From: Oreohelix idahoensis
Taxonomy: Eukaryota > Mollusca > Gastropoda > Stylommatophora > Oreohelicidae
Direction of reading: 5' to 3'
Assembly (NCBI GenBank): GCA_024509875.1
Contig: JAMPIV010000585.1
Span: 682,001 to 746,000, forward strand
Length of the DNA: 64,000 bases
The position numbers and the translations under genes were made by a program. Shown here piece after piece: positions 11,540 through 24,439 of the stretch. The first letter of the stretch is position 1. Each line of letters starts with the position of its first letter. The notes beneath the pieces are model-generated. The model was not told the DNA's origin. It ran no database searches and saw only the letters and a program-made list of their open reading frames with translations.

Positions 11540-12292
11540 GGTGCTGCACCAGTTATCACTATCGATAACTATGAATTGGCAGTGGTGCACCACTTCACAT
11601 ACCTAGGGTCTACCATCAATGACAAACTCTCACTGGATATAGAAATCGACAGCCGCATTGACAAAGCTGCAGCTACCTTTGCCCGCCTCACATCGCGTGT
11701 TTGGGGAAACTCTAAACTCACAATGAAGACCAAAGCTGCGGTATATAATGCCTGCGTCACCAGCACACTCCTATATGGCAGCGAGACCTGGACGACCTAT
11801 GCTAAGCAAGAAAGAAGGCTCAATACCTTCCATTTGCGGTGTCTACGCCGCATCCTCGGCATCTCGTGGAAAGATAAAGTGACAAATGTCGAGGTGTTAT
11901 CACGTGCTGGCCTTCAAAGTATGTATACGCTGCTTAGACAGCGCAGACTACGCTGGCTTGGCCATGTTCGCCGCATGGAAGATGGTCGCATCCCAAAAGA
12001 TATCTTCTACGGACAATTAGCAGATGGCAAGAGAACAGTTGGGCGACCACAGCTGAGGTTCAAAGATGTGTGCAAGAGAGATATGAGGGCACTGGACATG
12101 GATCCAGCAACATGGGAGGATGAAGCTGCCGATCGCACAAAGTGGCGATGCTATTTACGGCACCACCTCAGATTGGGCGAAGAGAGGCTCACACAAGAAG
12201 CAGAGGTGAGGAGAAAACGTCGAAAGGAGCACCAGGAAAATAAGCAGTTGAGGGCTGTCACCTCAGGGGCGCATTCCCATAGTCAGTTATGA
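11540..12292 (+). pseudogene. C-terminal part of a LINE ORF (5'-truncated copy)
   Basis: The frame encodes the region downstream of the YADD box of an APE-type LINE. It shows HHFTYLGSTINDKLSLDIEI, LLYGSETWTTYAKQ, a C-terminal part with LRRILGISWKDKVTN, and then LRWLGHVRRMEDGRIPKD and VGRPQLRFKDVCKRDM. It ends with its own stop at 12290-12292. The catalytic domains are absent, so this is a 5'-truncated insertion. The same family is present at 85-353 and on the minus strand at 14830-16275. The tail does not show the (TAAG)n or (GAA)n ends of the other families. Confidence 0.8.
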
Positions 12293-13009
12293 CTGAAGGG
12301 GCTATTATTCTCTATGCGATTAGTTTAATTATAATTATCAATCATTCACATGACACGATTGCATTGTTTAGGCTGTTCAATTTATCTACATACTTGCTAT
12401 ATATATTAGGTAAAGCCTCCTATAGGTATAGTATGGTAGCGCATCATTCGCGCTGATATATATTTTGTGCGCATAGCTATTTAATGATACTATACGTAGT
12501 ACTTATTAGTTTAAATAGTCTACATAGTGTTTATTTACATCGTACTACTTTATACTGTGTTGCTTTCTTCTCCTGTTTTTTTTTGGGGGGGGGGGGGGGG
12601 GGGGGGGGCGGAATTGATTTAAGTTTCCTTTCGTTTTACACACTTGCGTTTTACACACGAACGATACGCATCTCAATTGTTTTACAATGTTGACGTGTTT
12701 TATCATCTTTGTTGATTTATCTAATTTTTTTCCCCATTTATAATCGTTCTCCATTTCATGTCTTTTCCTTTTGTTCTTTTCACTTATCATTTCATATTTA
12801 GTACATACTTGATCTATGTCTCTTTACCTTTCAACTTTTGTTTGAATTTGGTCTTTTATTCTCATTCCACATAATATGTCCTTCTATTATTACTTTCTTT
12901 CTTCATAATTACACTTATGATGTTAATGATAGTTGTCTATTGCCTAGCTTGATGGAACTTGACTGCCTTCACTATTATTAAACAAGAAAATGGCGGGGTT
13001 CGATGTAAA
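12293..13009. other. AT-rich noncoding stretch with a G-homopolymer
   Basis: No coding region is supported. Apart from the G run listed separately, I see only AT-rich unique-looking sequence. Confidence 0.5.
12585..12608 (+). repeat. Poly(G) run of 24
   Basis: Eight T residues are followed by 24 consecutive G residues and then CGG. Such a run can form a G-quadruplex and is also a common place for length errors in assembly. It is not part of any supported gene. Confidence 0.9.
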
Positions 13010-13335
13010 CTGTTAAGTTATTTTATATTCATAGAGGGGGAGTTAAATGTTTGAGATCCTCACATGCAAGTATAGCATTTTGTAGACGCACATTTGATTG
13101 CATCTAGGATAATTGTATGATATATTATTTGCGTATGACCGTGCACCATTATTAAACGGGTATGGCTCGATATGTCGCGGTGATTTGTTGCTATACGGGC
13201 AACGTACTTGAGGCAGATCCAGATATCCTCCGTCTTGTATAGACGTGAATTTTTCGTGTGCTTGTCCTTAGGCTAGGAAAGACACGGTTATAAAGAAATT
13301 GTAATCATCTGGAAGATGATATTTTTCATGAGCAA
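13010..13335 (+). repeat. Dispersed repeat R1, copy 2
   Basis: This matches 398-735 over about 330 bp in the same orientation, with a handful of substitutions and a short deletion near the end. As at copy 1, LINE sequence of the same family lies upstream, but here about 700 bp away. Confidence 0.7.
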
Positions 13336-13561
13336 TACCAAGAATCGTTTTATTTCAAATATTTAGCCAGAAACGGCTCGTTTTAAGTATCGCCTCCGAT
13401 ACTTAGTCTCCTGTAAACGTTATGGCAGAGCTTCAGCGTGACCAGATAGGTTAAGTTGTTAGCGTGTCTCACTAACGCTAGGAGCTGATTGGAGCGTAAA
13501 GGAATGTGATAACGGTTAGTGCAGTCAGTCAACGTCCATGTTGATTATTATTGACTATGTA

Positions 13562-14528
13562 CGAGGCGCGTTTTTTAAGTAATTCCCGTTTTAAAATAAT
13601 AAAAAAACCATCATATATAAAAATGATCTATTGCAGCCAAAAGTAGACCACACGTTTACATTATTGACTTCAACACATTTTTGGTATCGTGGCACCAGGT
13701 TCTTTATTCCAGTGTCAAGGAAGTCTGCCACCAGATGGGTGCCGAAAATGTTAACCGATGAACACAAGCAGAAACGCCTGGCTTCGGCTCAAAAATTTTT
13801 GCAGCGCTATCGAAATGAAGGAGATGAATTTTTGGGCCGCATTGTTACTGGAGATGAGACCTGGATTTCCTACACAAACGTCGAATCAAAGCAACAGTCG
13901 ATGCAATGGCGACACTCATGGTCCTCGAAAGCAAAGAAGTTTAAGCAAGCACCTTCTGTCAAAAAGATCATGGCCACTGTTTTCTGGGACAAAGAAGGGG
14001 TCATGTTTATTGATTTTCTTGAACGTGGAAAGACAGTTAATGCCAATGCTTATTGTGACACTGATAAAACTTAGACGTGCCACCCATAACAAAAGACGTG
14101 GGTTGCTGTCCACTGGGATTGTGTTTTTGCACGATAATGCTCGACCTCACACCGCAGATCGAACTGTTCAATTGTTGCAAAAATTTCACTGGGAAATTTT
14201 TGACCACCCGCCCTGCAGCCCCGATCTCGCGCCAAGTAATTACCACCTTTTCATGCACCTAAAGAAGTGCCTGGCATCCCAGCAGTTTGAAACTGATGAT
14301 GAACTGCAGACAGGCGTTAATGAATGGTTCAAGACACTGGCGGCAGACTTCTTTGACACTGGAATTAAGAACCTGGTGCCACGATACCAAAAATGAGTTG
14401 AAGTCAATGGTGGCTATGTTGAGAAATAATGTAAATGTGTGGTCCACTTTTGGCTGCAATAGATCATTTTTATATATGATGGTTTTTTTATTATTTTAAA
14501 ACGGGAATTACTTAAAAAACGCGCCTCG
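13562..14528 (+). mobile_element. Mariner-family transposon with fold-back ends
   Basis: The element is flanked by TA (13560-13561 and 14529-14530), the mariner target duplication. Its ends begin CGAGGCGCGTTTTTTAAG in inverted orientation. The inverted arms are far longer than a mariner TIR: 13562-13734 pairs with 14337-14528 at high identity, with one 19-nt gap in the left arm. The left arm contains inverted 3' transposase coding sequence and has replaced the transposase N-terminus. The DNA could fold into a hairpin of about 170 bp. Confidence 0.9.
13735..14396 (+). pseudogene. Mariner transposase, N-terminus lost and frameshifted
   Basis: From 13735 the sequence encodes mariner transposase: VPKMLTDEHKQKRLASAQ, then TGDETW with the first catalytic Asp. 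After a frame change near 14050-14075 come FLHDNARPH (second Asp) and PPCSPDLAPSNYHLF (third Asp), the DD34D arrangement of mariner. The C-terminus ends in LVPRYQK with a stop at 14394-14396. The N-terminal helix-turn-helix that binds the TIR is gone, replaced by the inverted 3' arm. The enzyme cannot be made from this copy. Confidence 0.9.
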
Positions 14529-14530
14529 TA

Positions 14531-14642
14531 CTTTTTCTGCCATGAAATAGTGATGATCGTCTACATTACTGATGTCAAAGTATATCTACAATAAATCTTG
14601 TTTTGTCGCCAACTGTTCACTATGAGTCCAGCATCTATTTAT
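14531..14642. other. Short unique stretch between mariner and repeat R2
   Basis: An AATAAA-like word occurs in TCTACAATAAATCTTG near 14590. No other signal is seen. Together with 13336-13559 this was the contiguous target of the mariner. Confidence 0.4.
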
Positions 14643-14646
14643 CGCC

Positions 14647-14828
14647 AGTTTGGTCATACTGTCTTGACCACTTAAACATTGTTACCGAGTTCCATTGTCA
14701 TCACCGTAAGCCAAAGTAACGGCCCACATCATATTCGCGTTATCAAGAAATAAGTCGGCCACATGTGGTAAGCCCGACAGCCCTGACAACATCATTGTCA
14801 ATTCAGAAAAGAAAATACATCGGTAACA
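14647..14828 (+). repeat. Dispersed repeat R2, copy 2
   Basis: It is the partner of 5705-5886, nearly identical and in the same orientation. The right edge abuts minus-strand LINE sequence. Confidence 0.75.
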
Positions 14829-14829
14829 A

Positions 14830-16275
14830 GCACATTGAACTGTTCCCTTCATGTCTTCATGGAATGACTATCATTTGCAGCAATTTGGTGGGGGTGCCCT
14901 ATTTTCAGGAAGATTTTGTAGAGGCCATCCCTGCTAACCAGGTCAAATGCCTTTGTGTAGGTCTAAAAATGCGATATATAAAGGCATTTTCTGCTCTCTG
15001 AACTTTTCTTGAAGCTGGCGATTAGAAAAGATCATGTCTGTTGTTGATGTACCAACGGGCTGATCACCCGTTTGCCAGTCACTTCGATTACGGAAACAAC
15101 AGCAGATGGATTGATTTGCCATTGCCCTAAAGACGCCAATAGGCGTGATGGGAAACAATGGCAAAGAAAACCTATCTGCTGTTGCCCTAAGACGCCACTA
15201 GGCGTAATGGCCACTGACTGCTTTGACGGTCGGTGGCTAAGGACGGAAGAAGAAGAAGTTGTTGATGTACCAGCTCGGAATCCGTACCGCGACTCTGGAT
15301 ATATGCTCAGCTAACATGTGTAGTCGCATCAAGATGACTTTAGCAAAAACCTTACCAACAGTACTAAGAAGAGAGATGCCTCTGTATTTATTGCAATCAC
15401 TTCTGTCTCAGTTATTTCTAAACAGTGTTACAATCTTGGAATCTCGCATGTCTTAAGGAATAGTGGTCTTTTCATCAGCACTGGCACAACACCAAATGCA
15501 GGGGATGTAATAGCGTGCTCTTACAGCATTTGATTAAATCGGGAGGAATTCCATCACTTCCTGGTGCTTTGCAAGAGGCCAAGCTTTCAATTGCCTTGCT
15601 GAGTTCTTCCAACGTTGGCTCAGCATCCAGCTCCTCCATAGTTGGCAAACATTTGACAGCGTGAAGGGCTGCAGGCGTGACGGCATTTTGTCTTGTGTAA
15701 AGCTCAGAGTAGTGCTCGGCCCACCTCACCATCTACTTACCTTTATCGGTTTTCTTCTCTCGGCTGATGTGTTTTAGCGGTGCCGTGTTACTTTTTTGGG
15801 ATACCAAGGGCTTTGTTTATACCGCTATGCATTTGCCTAGCGTTTTTTCCCCTGTTTTCGCTGCGATCTGCATGCTCTCGCTGAGCTGAAGCCAATAATC
15901 ATTTGCACAACGTCGAGCAGTTTGTTGGACTTTTCTTCTCATAGCCTTCAGGATCTGAAGGGTTCTAGCACTCGGTGAAGGTTAGTACTCAATCGCAGCA
16001 CTGCGCTTAGCTTCAATCACAGGTGTCATCACATCTGATAAAGCATCAAACCAATCATTTTGCTTTTCTGTCTTCTTACCAAAGATGGCATGCGCAGTAT
16101 TGTGAATACTGATCTGCATGTGCTCCAGTTTCTCTGTAACAGTATCACAATGCTGTGGGCTACTGAGCACTTTCCAGAAGGATGTGGTAAATTTAGCGAT
16201 CATGGCAGGGTCTAACATCTTGTATGCATCGATGCGATGTTTCCCTTTATATCTGACATGATGGAATTTTCATGG
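14830..16275 (-). pseudogene. LINE reverse transcriptase fragment, interrupted by a SINE
   Basis: On the minus strand I read the linker before the reverse transcriptase (16218-15982, with KKTEKQNDWFDALSD), then EHYSELYTRQNAV and SCKAPGSDGIPPDLIK (15732-15475). After the SINE insertion at 15057-15257 comes MIFSNRQLQEKFREQKMPLY with FLDLHKGI, where the Lys-Ala-Phe-Asp motif is damaged. The order is that of an APE-type LINE of the same family as 11540-12292. Frames change repeatedly, and the YADD region is missing because the copy ends at 14830. Confidence 0.75.
15057..15257 (+). mobile_element. SINE with LINE-like (GAA)n 3' end, copy 1
   Basis: The insert starts ACGGGCTGATCACCCG, a short inverted-repeat head. 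It contains two related internal units (GCCCTAAAGACGCC and GCCCTAAGACGCC) and ends CTTTGACGGTCGGTGGCTAA with GAAGAAGAAG. TGTTGATGTACCA occurs on both sides (from about 15044 and 15258), a clear target duplication. The last 45 bp match the 3' end of the LINE at 1896-2264, so it probably uses that LINE's reverse transcriptase. A second copy is at 32578-32785. Confidence 0.85.
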
Positions 16276-16278
16276 TTG

Positions 16279-16415
16279 TGATCTGATCTTGCAGTAAACA
16301 AAAGAGTGCTTTGTATCCCGGTCTGCACTATTGTCTCATAGGTTATGTAGATGATATACATAAGGAAGATGTGTAGAAAGCACATAGACATTTAGACACT
16401 CGTTTTCACAGAAGT
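16279..16415 (+). repeat. 137-bp direct repeat, left copy
   Basis: The sequence from TGATCTGATCTTGCAGTAAA to TTTTCACAGAAGT is repeated at 16721-16857 with a few substitutions. The two copies exactly flank a 5'-truncated LINE piece, so they look like a very long target-site duplication. Confidence 0.85.
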
Positions 16416-16720
16416 CAAGGCCTAAAATCCCATCCGCTGCAGACCAAAATAGAACAGTTCCAACTAAGATGGTTTGGCCATGTCTGCAGAATGGGAGAAG
16501 ATCGGCTACCACGACAAGCACGGGAAACAAAGAGCCATGGATCCAGACCTCCAGGACGACCCAAAATTCGCTGGGAGGACAACATTAGACCATCTTTGAA
16601 GGACCGAGGACTAGAATGGAACCAGGCCAGGAAGAAGACGCTGATAGAATAGTCTGGCGCTCTCTCTTCCAAACCTCAACACCTCACGGTAGAAGGGGAA
16701 TGACTAAGTAAGTAAGTAAG
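16416..16720 (+). mobile_element. 5'-truncated LINE of the (TAAG)n-tail family
   Basis: This is the last part of a LINE ORF: RWFGHVCRMGEDRLPRQARE, GRPKIRWEDNIR, then SLKDRGLEWNQAR. It is followed by GGTAGAAGGGGAATGACTAAG and TAAG repeats. It matches the 3' end of the long copy at 26790-29612. The flanking 137-bp repeats mark the insertion. Confidence 0.85.
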
Positions 16721-16857
16721 TGATCTGATCTTGCAGTAAACAAAAGAGTGATCTGTATCCCGGTCTGCACTATTGTCTCATAGGTTATGTAGATGATATA
16801 CGTAAGGAAGATGTGTAGAAAGCACATAGACCTTTAGACACTAGTTTTCACAGAGGT
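16721..16857 (+). repeat. 137-bp direct repeat, right copy
   Basis: It is the right-hand member of the pair described at 16279-16415. The sequence after it (GAGCTATTGTTGAGGG) is unrelated to what precedes the left copy, as expected for a duplicated target. Confidence 0.85.
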
Positions 16858-18794
16858 GAGCTATTGTTGAGGGAAAGAGTTAACAGAAGGGTGTCAGTGA
16901 TTCTCTAACCTTTTAGACTACCCTCTTGTATTTTTCTAGCGACGACTAACTCTTTCTTACTCAGACTTTTTAAAAAAGAACTAGTTGTCACAAGTAATAC
17001 AAGGAGGGTTGAGTATGCTTTTCTTTTTTGAACAGAACATACAATCTACTAAGTCGAACTCAGACTGATTGTTATGTACAGACTTATTTTAATTTACAGT
17101 AGAAAATCAAATCAGGGTTGTCATGTAATTTGAGAAGAAATACTAGGAGATTGAAAACAACAAGTTATGATATTACTTATTTAAGAATTTAGAATACTGT
17201 CAGTGTCTTTGGTTCAGATAAAAGACGGCTATTTTCCTCACTGACGGAGAATTTATTCCTATGGCTATTTCTTGGAAAAGTGAATTCTGATTTTAGCCTG
17301 GGTTTTAAGTAAACTTATGTGCTTGGACTTCTCCTGTGCGTCACAGTAGGTAGGGATTACCAACTGAATAATTTGCTTCAGTGGAGGCTACAGTCCAAGA
17401 GATGACTAGGCTTTTTGTTAACCTGGTTGTGAAGTTGAGTTATAATGGTCAGGTGCTGACGAGGTGTTTAATGCTTATATGCTGTAGACTGCTCAGGGTT
17501 GCTGACTTGTGATCACCGCTAGAGGGTGTGAGAAGTAAGCACTAGTTCTCTCTGTAGCATGGAACAACTAGGCGGTTTTCTTGCAACAAATTACAGCAAT
17601 CAAAATCCAGAAACTGGCTAGGATTCTGCAACTGCGCTGTGGAAAGTAATACAGGTAATCACTCTTCTGTTTTATACCGATATACGTATTAACTTTGGCC
17701 GTTCTAGACATTTAGTCTCAGAATGATGCCTAATAATATATTTACCTGAACCGTAAAGTCAGTTCCTTAAAGGCGACTGTCCATTTGCTTACAAATTCCT
17801 GTCTAGCAGTCTCACACTGGTCGGGTCAGTCAGGTCAACCTTTGTTACAAGCAGACGCCTGGCCGCGTGCGTCCATTCGTGACTGCACTGGAGGAATGAT
17901 ATTTCATTCACTCGTCCATTGTACAACATGATTCCCTCACTCGTTCACAACAGCTTTCCATCATGTTCCCAATATCATTAGAATCTAGTACTTTCAGATA
18001 TCAGCCAGTACTTACATCATTATAATGCACCAATGATAACATTCATAATACATAAATGCAAAATAGCTATCAACTTAATGTAAAGAAATAAAACCACAAC
18101 ATTAAGTATTTAACACTTTACATCAATTAACTAATCCCTTGATATTATAGTTAGCCAATTAAGCGAATACTGAGAGTTTGCTTACCGCTCAGGACTATTA
18201 TCCGCAGCTTAAGAAATAGAATTTGAGTAGCGCTACACTCAAGGCACATATACTATAGATATTGGGTAGCTTGAGGCTTCTCTTCTGTAAGAATGCGTTC
18301 TCCCCAACGGTTGCTCAGCAAGTGATTTTAAAACTCAGCATTTGTTTGCATGAAGTTAAAACTTGTTCTGATTCCCACGCCCAGAGTTAATTTTCGTGGC
18401 ATCTTCAATTGACCACTGAACACGGAAATATAATCCTTTGGGAACCACTGTGGTTTCGACCAAGCGAATAAATCGTACTGACTTTTAGTGCCTTTGTAGG
18501 AGAAGATAACATTTGGATCGAATGACAGGACTATTAGTGAAGACTGGAAAATAAAAGCTACAGAACAGAATGCAGGGGCAAATATTCATAATGAAAACAG
18601 ACAACATTTAAAGAAATAGAAAAGTAAGGAATTTTAAAAATAATCTAGACGAAACCTTCGAGCACTCCGTGACAACTATGGTACGAGCGCGTGAACAGCA
18701 CAAACTTAAGATGCGATCTGTGTGACATTATGACTCGTTTGCTTTCTCGTAATTTTCTCTCATCGCCTATATTTTCTATTATTTCGGCCTATTT
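16858..18794. other. Unassigned 1.9-kb stretch
   Basis: I find no convincing coding frame, RNA gene or known repeat. A potential donor AATACAGGTAATC lies near 17650, but no matching exon could be built around it. Confidence 0.5.
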
Positions 18795-19075
18795 AACGCA
18801 CATAACTGGTGCTAATAGTATCAGCATATATCTGACTGTTGCTAGCACTACCACTATGAGATATCTGTTGCTAGCAGTACCATTATGGCATGTCTGACTG
18901 CTGCTAGTACTTTCAGTATGAGATGGCTCACTGTTGCTAGTACTATTATTATGGGATGCCTACAGTGTCATTATAAGATGTCTTGACTGTGGCTAACAGT
19001 ATCATTATGAGCTGCCTGATAGTTGCTAGTAGTATCATTGTGAGATGCCTGACTGTTAGTAGTATTATCATTATC
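18795..19075 (+). repeat. Degenerate tandem repeat of about 37-40 bp
   Basis: The motif GTTGCTAGTAGTATCATTAT followed by GAGATGCCTGACT recurs about seven times with substitutions and small indels, for example near 18838, 18890, 18930 and 19020. It is noncoding. Confidence 0.7.
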
Positions 19076-19350
19076 AGGACGACCCAAAGTCTGCTGGGAG
19101 GACAACATTAGACGATCTCTGAAGGAACGAACGAACGAATTGGGCGCGCAGGCCCGTCTAACATTCTATCCTTCCACTCTCACTTATCTTGCATACTATA
19201 CCCTTTCATTCCCACATGTTACTAAATTCAGAACCTAGGACTAGAATCGAACCAAGCCAGGAGGAAGACAGCCGATAGAATAGTATGGCGCTCTTTCTTA
19301 CAAACCTCTACACCTCACCCTAGAAGAGGAACGACTAAGTAAGTAAGTAC
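19076..19350 (+). mobile_element. LINE 3' fragment of the (TAAG)n family, itself interrupted
   Basis: GGACGACCCAAAGTCTGCTGG begins the family's C-terminal coding region, and the end is GAACGACTAAG with TAAG repeats at 19330-19350. Between 19122 and about 19232 lies a foreign piece starting GAACGAACGAACGAATTGGG. It is related to the start of the gag insertion at 7668. The LINE homology then resumes with CTAGGACTAGAATCGAACC. Confidence 0.75.
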
Positions 19351-19439
19351 ATTTTCATCACAAAATTAACAAAGTGACCAAAAATAAAAATTAAAAGAAG
19401 GAAAACGTTCAATTTTGCACCAGCACTTATCATATCATC

Positions 19440-19790
19440 AATCAATCAATACCCTTTAGCTCCCAAAGGAGCATAGGACTTCAACAAACACATCAAAAGT
19501 CCTCCTGTCAACGTGTCAATAGCTAAAGTTCTTTCTACGTCTTCCTCATCATTTTTACATCTGAATCCAGGTCTCTTCTCCGTGTGTGTTTTGGTCGACC
19601 TCTGCCTCTTTTTCCCTTGGGATTCCAGAACAAGGACTGCCTTGTAATGCTATCAACAGGTTTCCTCAGTGTGTGTCCTATCCATCACCAGCGTCTTCTT
19701 AACGCTTGTTCCACTGGCACTTATCTGGTTCTTGTCATCAGTTCCATGTTTGTGACTTTCTCATACCATTTCAGTTCTTCAGCGATTTAA
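19440..19790 (-). mobile_element. LINE 3' fragment, minus strand
   Basis: On the minus strand this encodes decayed LINE C-terminal sequence of the family seen at 24500-24900 and 62790-63000. The DNA carries their shared words TGTGTGTCCTATCCATC, CGTCTTCTTC and GTTCCACTGGCACTT. The copy is short and has stops. Confidence 0.65.
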
Positions 19791-20058
19791 TGAACAGTTT
19801 TCTTGACATAACAAAAAATAAGCAATAGTATGTTGTGAAGTAATTTAATGTAGTATCTGCATTTATCAAACCACAATCACAGCTTCATAAATGGGAGAAT
19901 CCTGGACCAAATCAAGAGTTTCTCAAATCTTGGTCAAATAAAGACAGAAGATTGCAGATGCAAAACAGAAATGAAGCAACATGAGACAGATATTAACATA
20001 TGGACAAGTAATTTACATTTTCAAATTGAAAATTATCAAAAGCTATATAGCTCTATAT

Positions 20059-22193
<2,135 letters not shown>

Positions 22194-22597
22194 TTCATTA
22201 CTGTGTGGTGTAGAAACATAGACAATGAGCAAGCTATGAGAAGAAAAAAATGAGGCCCCTGCAGTGTGAATATATAGAAGAAGGCACCAGTGTAATGTAC
22301 AAATTTCCCTCACAAAAACAATTCCTACATAAAAAAAAACAAACAAAAAAAAAAACAAACAAAACAAAAAAGTTTATCAGAAATCTTGGTTAAAGTCGAA
22401 ATGTATATCGTACGAGTGTTTGCAATGCGATACTTTCTTGTAAACTCCGTTGCCGAGTACAAAGTAAACAATCTTCACAAAAAGAACTGGCCGGCGCTCA
22501 GGGTGAACATTACCTTTTTAAAACATCTTTCCCCATCAGTTTATTTTTACATGTACTACTCTTCTTTAAAAACACATTTTGATGATCTCTTTTGCAG

Positions 22598-22775
22598 AAA
22601 TAAAAGATTCAGACGTTGGCGCAAAATGCACCAAGCCAGTGAAACACCGGAAGAAACTGAATTACGTCGAGCTAAAGCTGCAGATCAAAAGCGGAGGTAT
22701 AGGCCTAGTGCATTGCAGCGGGCAACAAAAGTATTGGAAGACACTGCATCATGTCTTGACCATGTGGAATATCAG
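22598..22775 (+). CDS. Candidate exon with one 27-residue Arg-rich repeat (alternative 5' exon of the zinc-finger gene?)
   Basis: The stretch CTCTTTTGCAG precedes position 22598, and ATCAGGTAAGAAG follows 22775, a consensus acceptor and donor. Between them one frame is fully open and encodes KRFRRWRKMHQ, then QASETPEETELRRAKAADQ, and ends with LDHVEYQ. The ASETPEE...RRAKAA pattern is the same repeat found seven times in the exon at 26094-26718. The exon ends in phase 0, the phase needed by the exon at 29881. It cannot join 26094 in frame, so it is either an alternative first coding exon or part of a separate paralogue. The function of the repeat is not known to me. It resembles the STPR-type DNA-binding repeat of silkworm FMBP-1, but the period here is 27, not 23. 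Confidence 0.6.
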
Positions 22776-23390
22776 GTAAGAAGATAACATGCTTCCCATC
22801 AAGCACTACTTCCAAATTATGTTACTTGCAATGAAGATATCGATGTTCATAGCTGGGGTCCTGTGAGTGTTGAATTCTAGTTCTGTCACTCAACTTTGAA
22901 GCAAAATCATCAGCTGATAACAAAACTGCTGCCATGTATTCAAGTGCACAGTAACCTTTCAGACACCCGGTATCTTTGGATGTAACTGCCACAAAGGCAC
23001 AGTCGTAAAAGGATGATAAGCAGCAATGGGCGAGTTTCCTCCATTATAAAGAGATTAGCTGAGTAACTCAAAGCATTCACATTTCCTAAATTTTCAGAAC
23101 ATTTGCCCGAACAATTCTGCATTGAGTTTTGTATTGAAGGGTGCTCAAATTGATAATGTTGGTGGCACTGGATCTTACAGCTTGAAAACTAAGAAACATG
23201 GTCATATTTATCATTACACCAACCACATGCATCAAAGCAATGGCAACTGATATTACTCTCATCTCTATGTTGTTAATTCGGAAATGGGAAACCATCAAGG
23301 AATGAATCATCAAGCAAACTGTCAACTTAGTGTTGAAATTTTGACTCAGTTGGATGCATTGTGAAGACTAAACATTGTCTACACTCATGC
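22776..23390. other. Intron-like unassigned sequence
   Basis: No coding frame or repeat is supported between the exon at 22598-22775 and the TTAACTC-type end at 23396. Confidence 0.45.
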
Positions 23391-23395
23391 TTATT

Positions 23396-24180
23396 AACTC
23401 TTTCAGTCCTAAGCAAAAAAAGTGGGTTTGACCCAAACAAAAATGGCCACCCCAGTGTGTTTTTATTGTTGTTGTTTGGAAATAATTTTTTTCAAGATGT
23501 TTATATGCATAAATAACTTTGTTGTTGTATATGAAACTGAAGGTAAATGGCTGAAGGTAAAATAGTGCTACAAGTATAAAAGCATTCATTGAAAAATTAT
23601 TAGTTATCCAAGGTAAAATGGAGGCTGAAAGAATAAGCCGAAGAATTAGAGCAGAAGTATTCAATCAAGTTCTTCTAGAATTGTTCCCCAGGAGAATATC
23701 TAAGGGTAAAGTTTCAAAATGTCACAAACAGAAGTATTCTAACAAAGTACAATCGGTTTTTAGTCAATAAACACTCAGGGAATTGTTAATTTCACAGATT
23801 ACAACAAGAGGTCACATAGTTATAAAAAGGAAGAAATTATATATATTTTTACCTCGCTGAGCTGCTCCTCTTCTCAAGATGATGTGTAATCCATACAAAA
23901 TCACATCAGGTCACTCACAAATATATTTGCACTCGGCCTATATATAAACATTACTTTATCATGACATGTTATATGAATCAGACCTTCCATTATCACTCGA
24001 TATCAGGCTCCTGTTGAAAATCTGAGTTGTCTTCGCTATCCTTTGAATAAATACTACAATCTGAATTGTAATCACTATCTAGAATTTCTTCAAATAACTT
24101 TCTAGCTTGCTCTGAAGTTAGTTCAGAGGTCTACCAGAAGCAGTGGGTGTAGCCATTTGATCTTATAAAATATGTGCTTA
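23396..24180 (-). mobile_element. Possible piggyBac-like remnant
   Basis: TTAACTCTTTCAGTCCTAAG at 23396 resembles a piggyBac-type end next to its TTAA target. On the minus strand near 24000-24110 a short frame encodes an acidic stretch, SEQARKLFEEILDSDYNSD, followed by SKDSEDNSDFQQEPDIE and a stop. Acidic N-termini of this kind occur in piggyBac transposases. The other end is not found and no catalytic region is seen, so this is a tentative call. Confidence 0.3.
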
Positions 24181-24439
24181 AAAAAATCTTAAAATTATTA
24201 TCAAACCACAAAAACACGTTCTCTCTTAAACACACGAGGCATTCACTAGAAAGGTCTTTTTGTCGGAAATGATGTTTTGGGTTGTTAAAATTGGAAAACA
24301 GCTCTAGAAAGGAGCAAAAGATACGAAATACAATGTAATGTTGATCGGGTCAAACAGGTCGAACCGGAAAAACCGATATAATGTTGAGAATCATACAATT
24401 TCTGTTTTAAATATGTTCTTCCACTAAGACTGCAGTAGT

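Noticed and set aside
12585..12608. Functional G-quadruplex element
   Set aside because: A pure G24 run with no gene nearby is more simply a homopolymer, and its length may be an assembly error.
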